Shown: positions 1 through 62,410 of the stretch, one piece after another
Numbering within the stretch: the first letter of the stretch is position 1
Layout: each line of letters starts with the position of its first letter
Notes under the pieces: model-generated
What the model saw: the letters and a program-made list of their open reading frames with translations, nothing else
Database searches by the model: none
What the model was told of the DNA's origin: nothing
Program-made: the position numbers and the translations under genes
Source of the DNA: Heliopora coerulea
Taxonomy: Eukaryota; Cnidaria; Anthozoa; Scleralcyonacea; Helioporidae
Direction of reading: 5' to 3'
Assembly: GCA_030142905.1 (NCBI GenBank)
Contig: JASJOG010000160.1
Location: forward strand, 62,001 to 126,000
DNA length: 64,000 nt

Positions 1-513
1 AAAAAATATGAAAAGATAACTACCACTTTGCGGGCGTAACAGCAACAACTTTGTGCCGTCAAGCAAACTCTAAAATGGTGGCATACAAAAGCACAAAACA
101 CGCAAATGAACACTTGGTTTGTCTGAAAGAGGAACCGAAATCAAAACAGAATAGAAACAGTTATTGATCTTATATACTTTAGGTCCACGTCTATTGCTAC
201 AAAGGGAACAGGCTGTCATGCTACGTGAGTTCACGTCTAACTCGTTAGGAAAAAAAAAATAAAATACTTAAGGGCACGTAAAGATCTTGGATTTAGGGTA
301 TTTATGGCAATATAAAAAGTGGAGCTGAAATGGAAGATTTTGCAATCGCGTTCTTATAAAACCTCGAAAACAGATTAATTCCCTTTAAAAGGGCAGCTGC
401 CATTTTGGTAGAGACAGTCAGCAGTTCCGCAGTTTGTCTATCGCTTGGACTCTTTGTACTTGTCGTTGGTGGACAGACAACTTTCAAATGAACATTCATA
501 AAAGCATACTTAC
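1..513. other. Intron 13 sequence of the minus RCBTB gene
   Basis: Lies beyond the GT donor after exon 13 of the minus gene. The final RCBTB exon was looked for here on the minus strand and not found, so the intron extends past the window edge. No repeat or gene recognised. Confidence 0.6.
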
Positions 514-28514
<28,001 letters not shown>

Positions 28515-29339
28515 TGTTGACAGCTAATTTATCAATCCAATATGACCAGCATTTTCAGCACTATCATAATACAGAACATAGAAAAATATCAAAATTATAC
28601 CTGACACTTACTGCACGGTGCCAATAAAATCTTGCCAGTTCATTAATCTACAGTACCGTGAAGCAATATACAGAATTGTATCGTAATCTTCGAAACAATG
28701 ATTAACAATGCAATTAAAAATGAACGTTAAAAGTATTTAAATAAGTGGAGGATTAAAAATATCTGGGTAAATCCCACTGATGGGGTCGGTAACGTGACTA
28801 AAGAAGAGGTACTGTAAGTTGGTGAATAAAAGGCATAACATTTCAGTATAAGTTATAACCCAAACTTGTACCCTGGTGTGTACGGTAACGCGGGATAACG
28901 GCTTTATCCTTCCTAAAATTTTGAACGACAAGCGTCATCCTTCCTAAAGTTGTGAATGTAAAACGTTGTACTTGCTAAGATGTCAAGAGACGTCTTGCTG
29001 CACTATAGATAATCCAGTGAACTAAACAGGTGCTCACGGGCAGAGCTAAAATTGGTATTTAACATGCATTAATGTATTGGTATGTGTTTTGATTGTAGAC
29101 TTGATTTTATAAAGTTGAAACGCTACATTTGTTGGGTTGAATCACTCGGATAAATCAGTGTGCACAGCGTTACCCTAACTGAGATTTTACACTATATCAG
29201 ACTACATCACTGCTTGTACCTTGGCTACTTCTAAGAGGAACAAATAGCTCTGGCGAAAGCTGATCTATCACGGCAGTTAACTGGTCGAGATGATGGAATT
29301 ATTATGTGTATGACACTTCGTTATTTTCTACTCAGTAAA

Positions 29340-29640
29340 ACCACGCAGCTCAGGAGGCTCAACGTAAATAAATATACAACAACACAAATAAAAAAGCCAC
29401 AATGCAAATGCTCAAAGTGACACGTCACATGTAAAAAAAGTCACAACGCAAATAAAGCCATAAAAATAATTAAAAATAGTCACAACGGAAGTAAAGAGCA
29501 ACATAATGCAAATAACCAAAATCACAACATAAATATTAAGAAAATCAGAACACAAAAAGCTCGCAATTAAATAACTAAGGAGGTAAAGAAACAAATAAAC
29601 AAAATTCTCAAGGCGCATAAAAAGAAAAAAGTCATGCAGT
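29340..29640 (+). repeat. Decayed minisatellite, unit about 25 bp (agtcacaacgcaaataaa-like)
   Basis: Successive gtcacaacgcaaataaa, gtcacaacggaagtaaa, aatcacaacataaata and aatcagaacacaaaa blocks at irregular spacing indicate an old tandem array. Confidence 0.55.
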
Positions 29641-30082
29641 TTTTTCACGACTTTGCATGGAGGACGAGGAGCTGAGACATTTGCTGAAGCATTACTTTAA
29701 ACTTTAGTGTGAGAACAATTAAGATATCTTGGTTTTCCTGAGTTTTCAACATGAAAGTGGAACTTAACTACGCTCGTTACGTAGGTACAAAAAAGGAAAA
29801 CATTGAACCAATTCACAAATGTAACCTTCGCTTCGCTTTGCCATACCAGTCCGAGTACAGGGGCACAACTACAGGAGAGATTGGGGGGTCGCGACCCTGC
29901 CCTATTTGTGGGCAATCGTAAATCTGCCCTTTCAGTGACAGCTTTTTGCCGTCAATTCCTAAAGCCCAGTAGATCTACATCACTCGAAATAATCAAAATC
30001 GCCCCGACGGTGCCTTGATACTACCATCCGGTCCCGACTCTTCGAAATTCCTAACTGCACCCCTGGAGTAGGACAGTTGTTG

Positions 30083-30142
30083 GTGGCTTGAACACCTCAC
30101 CGGTAATCAGAACATGATGGGTTCGCTTCCTTTTCTGACTGA
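30083..30142 (+). repeat. Degenerate SINE head fragment
   Basis: cacctcaccggtaatcagaa and gggttcgcttcc align with cgcctcaccggtcatcagaa and gggtttgatcccc of the SINE at 44126-44200. Confidence 0.4.
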
Positions 30143-30803
30143 ATATCACAGGTCGTTAAACTTCCTCTAATTAACCCTTTGATGAATGGAACCTTCGCTT
30201 TATCATCTAGGTCCAAGAAACTCCATCACTTGAGCATGCCATCTCACGAGAAAACATTTAAGGTTTAAATATTGATTGCCATGTTGAATTCTAAAACTTT
30301 CAGTCCAGTTAGAGTACCCAAGTTTGACAAACTTTACCACTCATCACTCAGAGCTTTCCAGAGGAAAAGTAAATTATTTTCCATGAAAAGGTTAGGAAAA
30401 TTCAGTGGTACCCTGGGCACCAAAACAACAGATGCCAGGTTCTGGCTAAATGAAAAAAAATTTTATCAATATTTAAATTTAAAACTATAAAAAATTATTG
30501 GAGCAATCATTACAATGTTATCCCCCAAAATGTTGTTAAGCTGTTGTTGGCATAATTTTTTCAATTTGTAATTTCTTAAACTGATAATGGAGGAGTGGGG
30601 TGTGACAAGTTAGGTTACCCATTGGCAACAACATTGTTCACAATGCCACTCAGGAAAATTTGTCAAATTAAAATTACAAAAGCTTATTTGTTTGAAGTCT
30701 AACAGCTCTATGGCCAAAAAATACAGGTTCCAAGTTTAAAAATGTGCTAAATGCTGCTCATTTTTAGCTAGCTCTTGTCTGAACATTTGTCCACGTCATT
30801 CCG

Positions 30804-32336
30804 AACTTTCAGTCATGTAGACCTAACCTTTGAAAATTAATGGCCTAGCAAACAAGGTTGGGTAAACATTGTTAACATCACATGAACATTGCAACCCAAT
30901 TTCTCTCCAAACTTACATGTAAGAAGATTAACACAAGCAACAATACCACACTAACAACAAGAATATCAGAAAAGACCACTGGTAAAATACAATATAATGG
31001 GAAGCCATGACAAAGAAAATGTTTTTGTTATACACTGTAGTAAATTCAATAATGGGCCAGTGATAAGCCATAAAACTTATTCACAATAGTGAGTTGTAGA
31101 TCAAATTTTTGATAAAATGGATTTTGATTTTGAAGAAGTAAGCAAGGTAAATGTAGCTTTACACAATGACACAAGATCTTGATGTAAAGAATTTGATGGA
31201 GAATGTGACAAAAAAGTGGAAAATGTATACTGTATAGTCAAAATGACATTGGTGATTTGGTGGAGCAAGTGGTACTGCATTCCATTATCTACAATTAACA
31301 TTTTCCAGACTGAGGCCATGGAAATTTAGCAAAATTTCATAAATATTTATTGTTCCAATGAAACAGTGTAACTGAACAAAGGCTATACTACATCATCTGT
31401 GTCTAAAATCTGCAACTGGAACATTACTTGAAGCTCTTGCCTAAAAACTTGAAATGGCTTCTGGTAACTAGAATTTGAGTAATACCTATGATTTTAACAT
31501 ACACCCTGGCATAGAGGTGTGTTCACCAAACTCAATAGACATGTTGATATTGATAAAATTTAATTCATTTTCTGTCTATAGCTGGTAAGGAGAATCTATA
31601 TTGATGACCCACATAAATGTGCACTATTACCAAGTTGCACTTACTATCTATCAAACAAGTTATTTCATAAAAGAAAACATTCTTTCTAGTTTTTATTATT
31701 AAGTTATATAAATACTAATGGCAGAATTGGAAAAACTTAAATTAACCATGAATATCTCACTCTATTTTTATAACTCAATGTAAGCATAATTTAATTTCCT
31801 CAATATAAATATGAGTTTAAGTCAGTGAATTTTACATTAACACAAATTCAATTAAATTCAACAAATTTAATTCAGATGTTATGTTATGATATCTGTCCAT
31901 AATTTTAAATGCACAGTTTGAATAGAAGATTCAAAATTATGAAATTAGTTCATGAATATATTGGGTTGTACTTCTGATTACACATATTCCATGCTGATGA
32001 TTGACATGTCCATACTTGGCTTTTAAGAACTGTTACAGATCTTATGCTCTTTCAAATATGTCCTAACTATTAGGATGATGTTACTTTCAAGACTCACAAG
32101 TTTTAATTGCCTGCAATGTTACATGACAGCTGACTATAAAGATCAGTATGGTTTATTTGTCAGATAATTCCATGCAAATAAACAGTGCTATCCATTGCAA
32201 TTATAAATTTTATCTCACTTTTAATATAAACTATTTGTTCTGTAGCATATCAGTGAAATGGCTGTTCACCTGCAGAATACTGCAATTTAAATTATTATAT
32301 TACAATCACATTTGAAGTTTAAAATGTGATATTACC
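30804..32336. other. 1.5-kb run without any CpG
   Basis: Reading line by line, no CG dinucleotide occurs between 30804 and 32336, while TG and CA are common. Neighbouring sequence outside 30.25-35.88 kb has CpG every few tens of bases. The pattern fits deamination of methylated cytosines. Confidence 0.8.
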
Positions 32337-32879
32337 GGTAATTTGCATAGTATAGGAAATGACTATTTAGGTACATCAAAGATAAACAATTAAAAAACAC
32401 ATCTCACTGAGTAACAAATAGTAATGTTATAAAATAAATTGTAGTCCTGAAACACCTTTATGGCAACCAATGTTGCATTAAATGACTGAAAGCATTCTAT
32501 CAGTGGAATACATAAACTGGAAATAAACTTGACTGCAGCATATTTGATCTTTAACAGAAATTCCATCAATGTAATTTAGATCTATCTACCAAATATGCCT
32601 TCCAGGCTTCGTACAACTGGTTCTAGAGCTTTAAGTCCTTCCCTCCTTCCCTCCCTTCTCTTACCCACCTAACTGCAACCTATAGTAACGATCCAGCTAT
32701 TGTATCCACCCATTGATCAGTTCTCTCCTTTTATCTGTTTATAAGTTACACGTTGTTTTCCATTTCTACCTGAGAACACACTATTTTTTTTATTATCAGC
32801 CAGACTTAAAATTCTAAGAAATAAGCAGTCACTTTCCAGCAAGGATCAAATGTTTTCACTTTCCAGGGAAGAAGCTTTT

Positions 32880-33110
32880 AGGCGGAGGGTAACGTCGGGA
32901 CGCACCTAACTACACACATTCTAAATTACTTTGTGCGTGCATTAACGCTCACCAACCTTTCCTTTCATCAGCGACGACAACATGACGGAATAATAAGGTA
33001 TCCCCTACTCTTCGCAAAGCAAAGACACTGCTTCAGCACAGTTTCTTATTCAGTTTCTTATTTTCGTACGAGTAATCGCAGGCTCAAGCTCCCAAAGAAG
33101 ATTCGAAAAA
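32880..33110 (+). promoter_or_regulatory. CpG-retaining islet, candidate promoter or first exon of plus RCBTB gene
   Basis: About 13 CpGs in 230 bp, in contrast to the CpG-poor flanks, 560-800 bp upstream of the ATG at 33674. Retention of CpG suggests protection from methylation, as at promoters. Inference only; no TATA or initiator chosen. Confidence 0.35.
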
Positions 33111-33673
33111 CAATTGAGGAACAAGTTCAGGATTTGTATATTTTTCGAATACTGTATTTAAAAAAATTAAAATCGACTGGCATAGATGAAGGCTTAGGAA
33201 AACTTGCAAATTTGTCAGCGTTGTATTTCGTGGTCGTTTTGTGCAAAACAGAGATCCTTAGACTGATGTACAGCCAGGTAGACTTTTATTTTAGCTGTAT
33301 ATGTATTTTTCCCAGTAAAATTGATGTACTATATTTTGGCGATGAGTGAATTATAGAAAGTACTTTTTGGTGTGTGTTGGGTCTATAAAATGAAAAACTT
33401 TTCCAAGAGCCTTGTCGAAGACCCCTATTTCAAATTTTTTTTCACTAAATGTCTCCTTCTTGGTCATCCTGTTTATATTAAATTTTGTACGTGGATTAAT
33501 ACATACTGTAGCACGACACCATTGTTTTACTGTTACAAAGTAAACTTGAGACATTTTGGTACTTTATAGTTAACCTCCCAATGACATTTATTTATAATTT
33601 TAGTATTTAGTATGCCATCATAGTAATGAAAAATTCTGATCAAAATTGGCATAGGAATAATTAGCTGCCAGCA

Positions 33674-55180
<21,507 letters not shown>

Positions 55181-56640
55181 CGAACAATATCATTGAAGTG
55201 GTCGACTACGGCTGCGGCGTAACTTCTTGAAAAAGCCGAAAGTTTCTTGAACATCGTAGATAAACATTAACGTTTGGAATTGAGGCTTGAATGACAGACG
55301 TTCGGTGCTTGCAGTGTATTATAAAGCTTCTAAGTTGCGAGAAGTTTTGTAGTATCGATACTTTCAAGACAGACAATATTGACAGTTATTCAATGTGTTC
55401 CACCTCATTGGAATTTTGTCCGAAACTTTATCTTGAAACAAAGTTTCACCGTTTCAAACAGTGGCAAAAATCAAAATGAGAATGCTAGGAAAAGTGAAGA
55501 AATCTAAAATCAACCTAAGTAACATTCACATTTGAACACCAACGAGAACCTGTACCAATTAATAAGTTTTATTACCGCCCTTGTCTAAAAAGTAGAGCTA
55601 CAGTGGCATTAGAACTTTCAAGGGCATATAAAAGTAATATTACATTACTGACTAAATGTTGCTAACGATCATTAGACAAAGTATATGAGTCTAAAAAGCT
55701 ATTAATTACATTATGGAAAACTATAAATTACAACTCTTTCTAAGCAACGCGTGCAGCACTAGGAATAAATGACCGCGAATGTCGTTCATTATGTGATACT
55801 GGAATACTATACAATAGTTTTTACAGTTAAAGTCTTAAGTTATTTTGTTTTATTTCATGGCAAATGTGTTTCGAGAAGATTTACAATATCCATGACTGGA
55901 TATTGCACCTTCCATAGTCATTTTAGGAGACCTACCCAGATTGGCACCCCATATCCAAACCTCGGTCTAATCTTAATACAGTGAATGGTAAGATCATTGT
56001 CACTGGGAAGATGGGCCTTGCGCTGTCACAGGGATGAATGATCCAGTAGATAATTGACCCCAGTCACTTATCCACAAGGATGAGTAACCCGCATTAGAAA
56101 CGAAAACCTAATTCAAATCCTAATCAGTCCTGAGTACGGTCACCAGAAAAAGTGGGATATATTGATGCCTCTGGGACACTGATAATGAAGTTTTAGTTAT
56201 GTTCCCCGAAAGACTGCTGCTGTCTATAGCTTTGTCGGTACTGTATCAGTTTGATATAATGTACTGATACATATATGTTCACTAAACTGTTACAATCTGT
56301 AAGAATACATTGAATTAACAACTCTAACAATATGTGAATATATGTTGGTACGTCATGATATCGATTCTATGTGTGTGATTCTGTACAATAGGCCTTGGTG
56401 TACATCAGGGCTATTTAACATCAGTGCCTTAGCTACTTGATGTTACTATACACTATTTACGTATCAGTTCTGATGCCTTCTAATGTCATCATGCAGTCAT
56501 CTGGGATCACTACAATTTCCTCAGCTTATTGATTCATAAGGAAAACACCAATATGGAAATGTGATTTTAATTAGCATAAAATTTGGACAACTTTAAACCC
56601 AGTTTTCTCTTTAAATACTTCCTTACGAATATCTCGTGTG

Positions 56641-56757
56641 ATTTTACATGTGAAAACATAGAAATTTTCATTTCATAAATGAAATCGGACCGTTTTCACA
56701 TCAAATACCTATTTCATGTGTGAAATGACTTGGATTAAATTTTCACATGTGAAATGT
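56641..56757. repeat. Cluster of short palindromes (ttttcacatgtgaaa type)
   Basis: attttacatgtgaaaa, tttcataaatgaaat, atttcatgtgtgaaatg and ttttcacatgtgaaatg within about 115 bp, each centred on catgtg or similar. Confidence 0.6.
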
Positions 56758-58714
56758 TAGTATTCGAAACATGCATCTCATATATGAATTGGAAGATTCA
56801 AATTTGAAAATTAATTTTGAACATTAATTTTAAAATTAACACATTGAACGTTTTCTCAAATGAAATACTATTTTCTTGTATGCGAAATGACATATCAACT
56901 TTTTGTAAGGGCTGATTCTCTTGAGAAGTCATATCATTACACTCATACGCCGTGTCTGACCTGATTTCCAAACACTCGATGGTAAAAAATCTTGGCAATC
57001 ACTTAGTTTTTCAACCCACTTCTGTGTTTGGAAGTCAGGTCGAAACTCCTAGTTTATCATGTATTTACCGGACATGTCATAACTTCAGGTCTGATACACA
57101 GCGTGAATTTTTCCGTGTGTAATGGCAAACTCATTTAGTAGTTCACGTGAAAAACATTAAAGTCTGCTCGTTTGGAAATACAATCTAAGTAAGCACAAAA
57201 TTTTGATTACTTTTTACCTGATTTCCTCCCGACATATGGATTTGTTTGAGCTACCTTATAAACTCGACAGTAATATTTGATATCAAAACATGTCGAACGT
57301 AGTTTGAAAAAGAAGTCGGCTATCCCCTAATTTTACGACCAACGTCTCGGTGTTGATGTCGGTGTAACTTTCGTACACTGTTCATGTATGATCCACATTA
57401 CATGTACTATAATAAACGATGGACAGACTTATAATGCTCTACAATTCTTCCACTCCATGGGCCATCTTCCCAGTGCAACTCACCTTGGCGATACAACAAC
57501 TAATTCGTTACTATATATAGCAGTGAATATCGTGGCATTCATTTGAGTTCACGAAAAGTACTGGGTCTGAAGCTGGCCTCATTTCCTTTCTGCGAATAGC
57601 TTTCGGTTGGTTCTTAGTGAAAGCTTTAGTACACCTGTTGAACGCACAATTTACGTTTTCACCTAATTATTTGCGCGACTTTAAAAGAATGGTTTGCGAC
57701 TACGAAGTTTAAAGTTTACCAACGTCATTTTATGTATGATTTCACTCTCATCACTAAAATCAGGTGGAAGATTTTTTAGTATAAATTGAAAGGCGATGTT
57801 TCATCCAGACCGAAATTGTTTTTGGAAGTGAAGTTACTAATCCCCACTTTTTTGAAGATTTTTTGTGCATGTTTGTAAATGTGGCAATGAATGTTGTAGC
57901 AATCAGCCGAAAAATATAACATCTGGCATCTTGTTGTGCTTGGCGACACAACGTTTTTAACCATGATAGTGCTAGCATAACAGAATTTGTTTTCCTATGA
58001 CGCTTGAAGCCATCATTGAAAAGGGAAATTAAGGATCAGTTATAATACTTGGTTCTATATTTACATTTGTTTTTAAATTATATCATTTGTATTCCTTTTT
58101 TTGCTTGAAGGGAGCTCACCTGCAATTAATGTTAAAATTGGAAATAGTTTTTAATGTACTTTACTTAAAAGAAACGAAGTTTTGGTGACAAGCTGAACAG
58201 CTTTATATTACAAATATAAAATTCATAGTAAAAAATACAACATTTTCTGTCCTCGTCGACAGCTTTGCAGAAGACGGATTCAGAAAAGCGTATGAAAGCG
58301 AGTGTAACGAAAAAGGGCTTACCTGACATTTGGGTTTTCTACTGGCCCAAAAAAAACACGAATTTAAAAAGAAGTAATAGAAGGGTTAAAAGATTAAAAG
58401 AAGGATTGAATGGTAAAAAAAAAAACAAAAGAAACACGCTCGTTGACCTCCAGTGGTAACGAGAAAAAATGGAAATGACACGCTTTCCTTGCTACTGGCA
58501 GCTACCTTCATCAATGGATATGGGTTTAGAATGGAACTTTTGTGCGAAATCGAATTGTTAAAACTAGACTAGTTAATCAGCATTGTTGTTCATCAAGGAG
58601 CCATGATGTATATTCTGCAAATCTGTCTGAAAGACGTAGGTCAGCTTTGCCGAAGCAGACTGAACAATATTTACGGAAGACAGACAATACCTGAAGGTTC
58701 ATCAAGCTCTTGCG

Positions 58715-58753
58715 TCGAAGCCACAGATCGAAGCCACAGATCGAAGCCACAGA
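58715..58753 (+). repeat. Three tandem copies of tcgaagccacaga
   Basis: Unit starts at 58715, 58728 and 58741, 13 bp apart. Confidence 0.85.
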
Positions 58754-58989
58754 CGGAGGTCGAGTCCGTAACCTTGTAAATACCGGTGAGACGCTCTAAA
58801 CATTGACATACCGAGATTGGGATGGAAAGTGAAGATTACTAAGTCTTTTGGTTATAGAAAAACTAGGAATATGTTCAGAAAATACTATCGACCATCAAGC
58901 TGTTGAGTAGAGGTGGACGTCCGCAGTTTAAAAAATCTTACTTCCCTTTATGCTGAAGTGTAACTTTCATAAGAAAAGTGTAATTCTGA

Positions 58990-59705
58990 AAGCCCATTAG
59001 CTCAAGGCGATCGTCTTATAACTTCTTTTCTTTTTGCCCATTGCACAGCCGCATTCAAATCTCAAAGGATTTGGCCCATCATCCGTAGTTTTTTTTTCGT
59101 CATACCCCCAAACAGGTGTAAGTCTCGTAGGTAACTCTTTCATAATCCCTCTTCTCACGTTTTCTATTGGAGTACCATACTCAGACCAAACGAGTTGAAG
59201 TCTGAGATTGGCAACCATTCTTGTATGTATTTTGTTCAAACAACCACCAACACAATTAGCCGGCGCCTGTGTTTCCAGAAAATTTTTCGCTTGGCCATTG
59301 GTGAGAAAAGTGAGGGGTCTGGGGACGAGAATGATCTGAATCAATCCTTCATTGACAAAAGGCAAAGAGTCAACCTATATACAATCGGGACTTTACGGCC
59401 CAATTATGTTTGAATTGCGAGAAATATACCCAGAAGGATGGCAGCAGCATTGCAATTTACGAGTCCTTCAGCTAATGGCAAAAACCACCGACCTGTGCTT
59501 TTGACAGAATTTTGGGTGATTTGTGCCCTTTTTGCGAATGTTTTTCAACATTTACGCACATACGGAGTGTTTTGCTTCCATTCCACCTTTGGTCAGTGGC
59601 GACGGAACAGCTCCAGTTTTGCGGAGGCGAAGTCCAAGTGTTCAAAAAAATCATAGGTGACTCTAGGATCACAGTCCAAAAAGCACCATTTCCCGAATTC
59701 TAAGG
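58990..59705 (-). pseudogene. Broken coding-like stretch of unknown family
   Basis: Minus strand. A segment near 59700 reads EFGKWCFLDCDPRVTYDFFE then HLDFASAKLELFRRH before a stop. Further on, another frame is open for 122 codons (59365-58997) with a well-mixed composition (NGQAKNFLETQAPANCVGG, VWSEYGTPIENVRRGIMKEL). The pieces lie in frames consistent with one decayed, intronless coding sequence, possibly a retrocopy or transposon gene. I do not recognise the family and assign no function. Confidence 0.35.
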
Positions 59706-60790
59706 CGTGCTGTTGTATTAATTCTTGTTATTGAATTTTATAAATTTTAAGTTTCTGTTAATTCTTTATTTCTCTTTTTACAAACACGTTAGATATTTTT
59801 GTTTACACCATGACGAGTCTTGGGCGAAACAGCGACAAAAATTTACTGTATTTCATCTTTGTTTTATTAGTTGAATATATTTAAGGCTTTCAGGAGCTTG
59901 CTTCGGGTCAAATTAGTTCAATTCACGTTCGAATGCTTTGCACGGCCTACGATGAGAACAATAAAGGCGTTGCTTCGTAGCAAAATGGTTGGGGGCATTG
60001 TCACCATTGGTAGGGGCTATGCTCCCACCGTTTAGGTTTCGTGGGGGCAAATGCCCTCACTGCTCCCCCACTTTCACCGCTCTTTCTTTTGTTCAGTGGT
60101 GGATTAAAACATTCGCGGGCCCTAGGCACAGGGCAATTTCGTGGGCCCTACAAATCCCAGCTAGATCCGCTCTCTTTTTAAGGCTTCAGCTTTAAATGTC
60201 ATCGATAAGATTTTTTATAGCTATATTGAATGTGAACAGCAATTACATGAATAAATCGGTAAAGTTATATTAGAAGTCAAGAACAGTCTTAACAAGCAAA
60301 ACAGTACTATAATACTAGTCTGCCCCTAGCAACACGTACATTAGTGAGTATTAATAATATTACCTATAGGGAGGTCGGATTACAGCATAATGATGTTCAT
60401 TCTTCAGTTTTACAATGTGCATTTTCTTTATGGCAAAAAAAACTAATCATATTAACTGGGATCGAACACATCAACTCCGATTCTATAGATAGGAGTGATG
60501 GTGGCAACAAACACGACTGACCCATGGTTGAGCTCTACTAGTCCTTGATACGTTTTAATACGGAGCAAGATAAGTGATTATGCGGAAAATGTAAAGTTCA
60601 TGCACAATCCATTTTCAGTTGAAAATACATTTTACGTCTTTATGGATCGATTTCACGGTAAGCCAAATGGCCAATTCCTATCATTAAGTGAGAAAAAAGA
60701 AGAAAGCCAATGTGGCCACCAGATGAATCGATCAGTGTCAGTCACGGCTCACGGACGCAGTTTTTTCAGCTTCATTCTTTTTAACATTAA
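59706..60790. other. Non-coding, with a gggccctaggcac repeat
   Basis: About 60095-60150 holds ggtggattaaaacattcgcg, gggccctaggcac and gtgggccctac, repeated in inverted sense at about 61995-62065. Otherwise nothing recognised. Confidence 0.45.
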
Positions 60791-61240
60791 CTTCACAATT
60801 AACCTACCCTGCCGAAGTCAACTGAAAAATGTTGATTCGAGCGGAATTTGAACTTGCACCGTTGAGATACCGGTCCGCCGCTCTACCTGTTGAGCTATCG
60901 AGTCCACAGGGATTGGAGGCGAGTTTTTATCCAATTTAAGTGCACGAGATATTCTCGCGACAACTTAACGCTATCCATGAGGATGGATGTACAGTGTTTC
61001 AATTCTATTTCAAAATCATGCTCAGGGTATTATGAAACGATAACTTCACAATTAACCATAAAAACTCCCCTCCAATCCCTGTGGACTCGCTAGCTCAACA
61101 GGTAGAGCGGCGGACCGGTATCCCGAAGGTGCGAGTTCAAATCCCGCTCGAGTCAACATTTTTCAGTTGACTTCCGCAGTGTAGGTTAATTGTGAAGCTG
61201 TCGCTTCATAATACCCTGAGGATGATTCTGAAATAGAATC
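60791..61240. mobile_element. Inverted pair of tRNA-derived SINEs with shared tail
   Basis: Left arm 60791-60924 (minus) and right arm 61064-61197 (plus) are inverse copies: gactcgctagctcaacaggt, agagcggcggaccggtat and gcgagttcaaatcccgc. The acceptor-like gactcg and cgagtc still pair, but the anticodon arm is irregular. The tail accctgaggatgattctgaaatagaat follows the right arm; an inverted tail without a head lies at about 60985-61060. Confidence 0.65.
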
Positions 61241-61351
61241 TTTTTACCATGTTTGTGCATTTTTTGTTAGGTTCTTTGTTTAAAACATTTACATAAATGT
61301 ATATATTAGCATAACGATAATGAAATACTTAACTCTATCGAGGAGGGGAAT

Positions 61352-61405
61352 TCTCCCTTTGACGAGTAAAATCGTCTGGCGTTAGCCAGAGTAAAATAAT
61401 AGAAG
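61352..61405 (+). repeat. Dispersed module ccctttgacgag / gtctggcgttagccagagtaa
   Basis: Best preserved copy of the module seen at 964, 4598 and 62358. Confidence 0.7.
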
Positions 61406-61771
61406 AATAGAATTAATAATAATTAATAACAAAATGAATAGAATTAAGAATTCAGTTATTTGGACGTATTATTTGACCGTCGATCAAAAGTACAGCGTCC
61501 TGTTTTCGTCAAAGTTTGAAAGATCGTAAAAGGTAATGATTAGTTATTCGGAAATCAGTCTTTCTTTTGTATTTCTCTCGGAAATACATTATGAATCCTT
61601 TCATCCTTTGAGCTCTGTTTGAATAGTCTTACAGTCTTTACTTGTAGTTGTTTACCCTAGTCAAAACGCAAGCTATCAAGTGCGCATCCCTCAAGAATAA
61701 ATGCGTCTGTGATATAAAAATGGGATGCTGGGTAGGCAGTATAAAACAGAACAAAAAGCTAAAAGGTTGGT

Positions 61772-61894
61772 AGACTGCAGAATTTGTGACGAAGATTTCC
61801 AACGTTTCGAGCTATCGCCCTTGAACAGTTTCATTCTCTGACGAAGGGCCATACCTCGAAACGTTGGAAATCTTCATCACAAATTCGGCAGTCT
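61772..61894. mobile_element. Foldback of Penelope-like terminal type
   Basis: Arms 61772-61823 and 61843-61894 are inverse copies (agactgcagaatttgtgacg and its inverse) with a 19-nt centre. The plus strand reads ctgacgaagggccatacctc followed by gaaacgttgg, similar in order to a hammerhead core with a very short third stem, so this looks like two inverted element ends without a body. Confidence 0.5.
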
Positions 61895-62181
61895 AACAGG
61901 CTTTTAAATTTAAGTATGTCTGTACTTACTAAATAAAAAATAAAACATAGCCACATTAAAAGTAAAAAATAAAACATAGCCACATAGACAAACATCTTTG
62001 TGGGCCCCTGGCCTTCGTGGGCCCTAGGCACGTGCCTGTAGTGCCTATTGATTAATCCGCCACTGCCTTTGTTTACCGTTAAGTACGGAACCAGGGGTTT
62101 AAGAAGTGTTCGCTTAAAAAGTATCAGTAGAAAGTGAATGATTAACAAGGAGATAATTCCCCCCCTGATTAACTTGCACTG

Positions 62182-62276
62182 CTGAATTCAACTAGAAAAG
62201 TGGTCTTGAATTGGATTTGAACACACATCTTGAGGTTTCCGAACCGCTGCTCAACGCGAGTTGAGCTATCGAGTCA
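62182..62276 (-). mobile_element. tRNA-derived SINE head, minus orientation
   Basis: Minus strand gactcgatagctcaactcgcg, then gagcagcggttcgg and gtgtgttcaaatccaa, related to the 60791-61240 pair. Confidence 0.55.
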
Positions 62277-62357
62277 TCTCGGTTCAGTAAACTAGTTTTA
62301 TCTACTTTTTGTACACGGGGAATTCTAGTGAAAAGTCAACTCTCTCCTCGCGGGAGC

Positions 62358-62410
62358 TCTCCCTTTGACGAGCAAAATTGGCCGGCGTCTTCCAGAGTAA
62401 AATAATAGAC
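62358..62410 (+). repeat. Dispersed module, fourth copy
   Basis: tctccctttgacgagcaaaa, ggccggcgtcttccagagtaa and aataatagac follow the pattern of the 61352 copy. Confidence 0.65.

Larger units (their letters stand above)
28515..33673. promoter_or_regulatory. Interval between the two divergent RCBTB genes
   Basis: Upstream sequence of both genes. About 29340-29640 is a decayed tandem repeat. 30083-30142 resembles a SINE head. 30250-32880 is almost free of CpG. 32880-33110 retains many CpGs (ggcggagggtaacgtcggga and following) and is the best guess for the plus-gene promoter. The 138-codon ORF at 32933-33349 has no recognised similarity. No core promoter motif was identified with confidence. 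Confidence 0.4.
55181..58989. other. Downstream flank of plus RCBTB gene
   Basis: Includes the 3' untranslated region. Candidate polyadenylation words (aataaa) occur, for example near 55764, but none can be chosen. Around 56640-56760 are several short palindromes of the type atttcacatgtgaaat. Nothing else recognised up to 58989 apart from a 13-bp triplet repeat at 58715. Confidence 0.4.

Noticed and set aside
32933..33349. 138-codon ORF upstream of the plus RCBTB gene
   Set aside because: No recognisable domain, and it crosses a compositional boundary; more likely promoter or untranslated sequence.
56000..57480. Inverted words actgggaagatgggcc and gggccatcttcccagt 1.4 kb apart
   Set aside because: Only about 17 bp match and no other terminal features; too weak to call a transposon.
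61084..61156. Possible tRNA gene with pairing gactcg/cgagtc
   Set aside because: Anticodon arm is irregular and the segment is followed by the SINE tail and has an inverted partner.
61831..61875. Hammerhead-like ctgacgaagggcc...cgaaacgtt on the plus strand
   Set aside because: Stem III would be only about two pairs and stem I about four with a wobble; kept only as a remark under the foldback.
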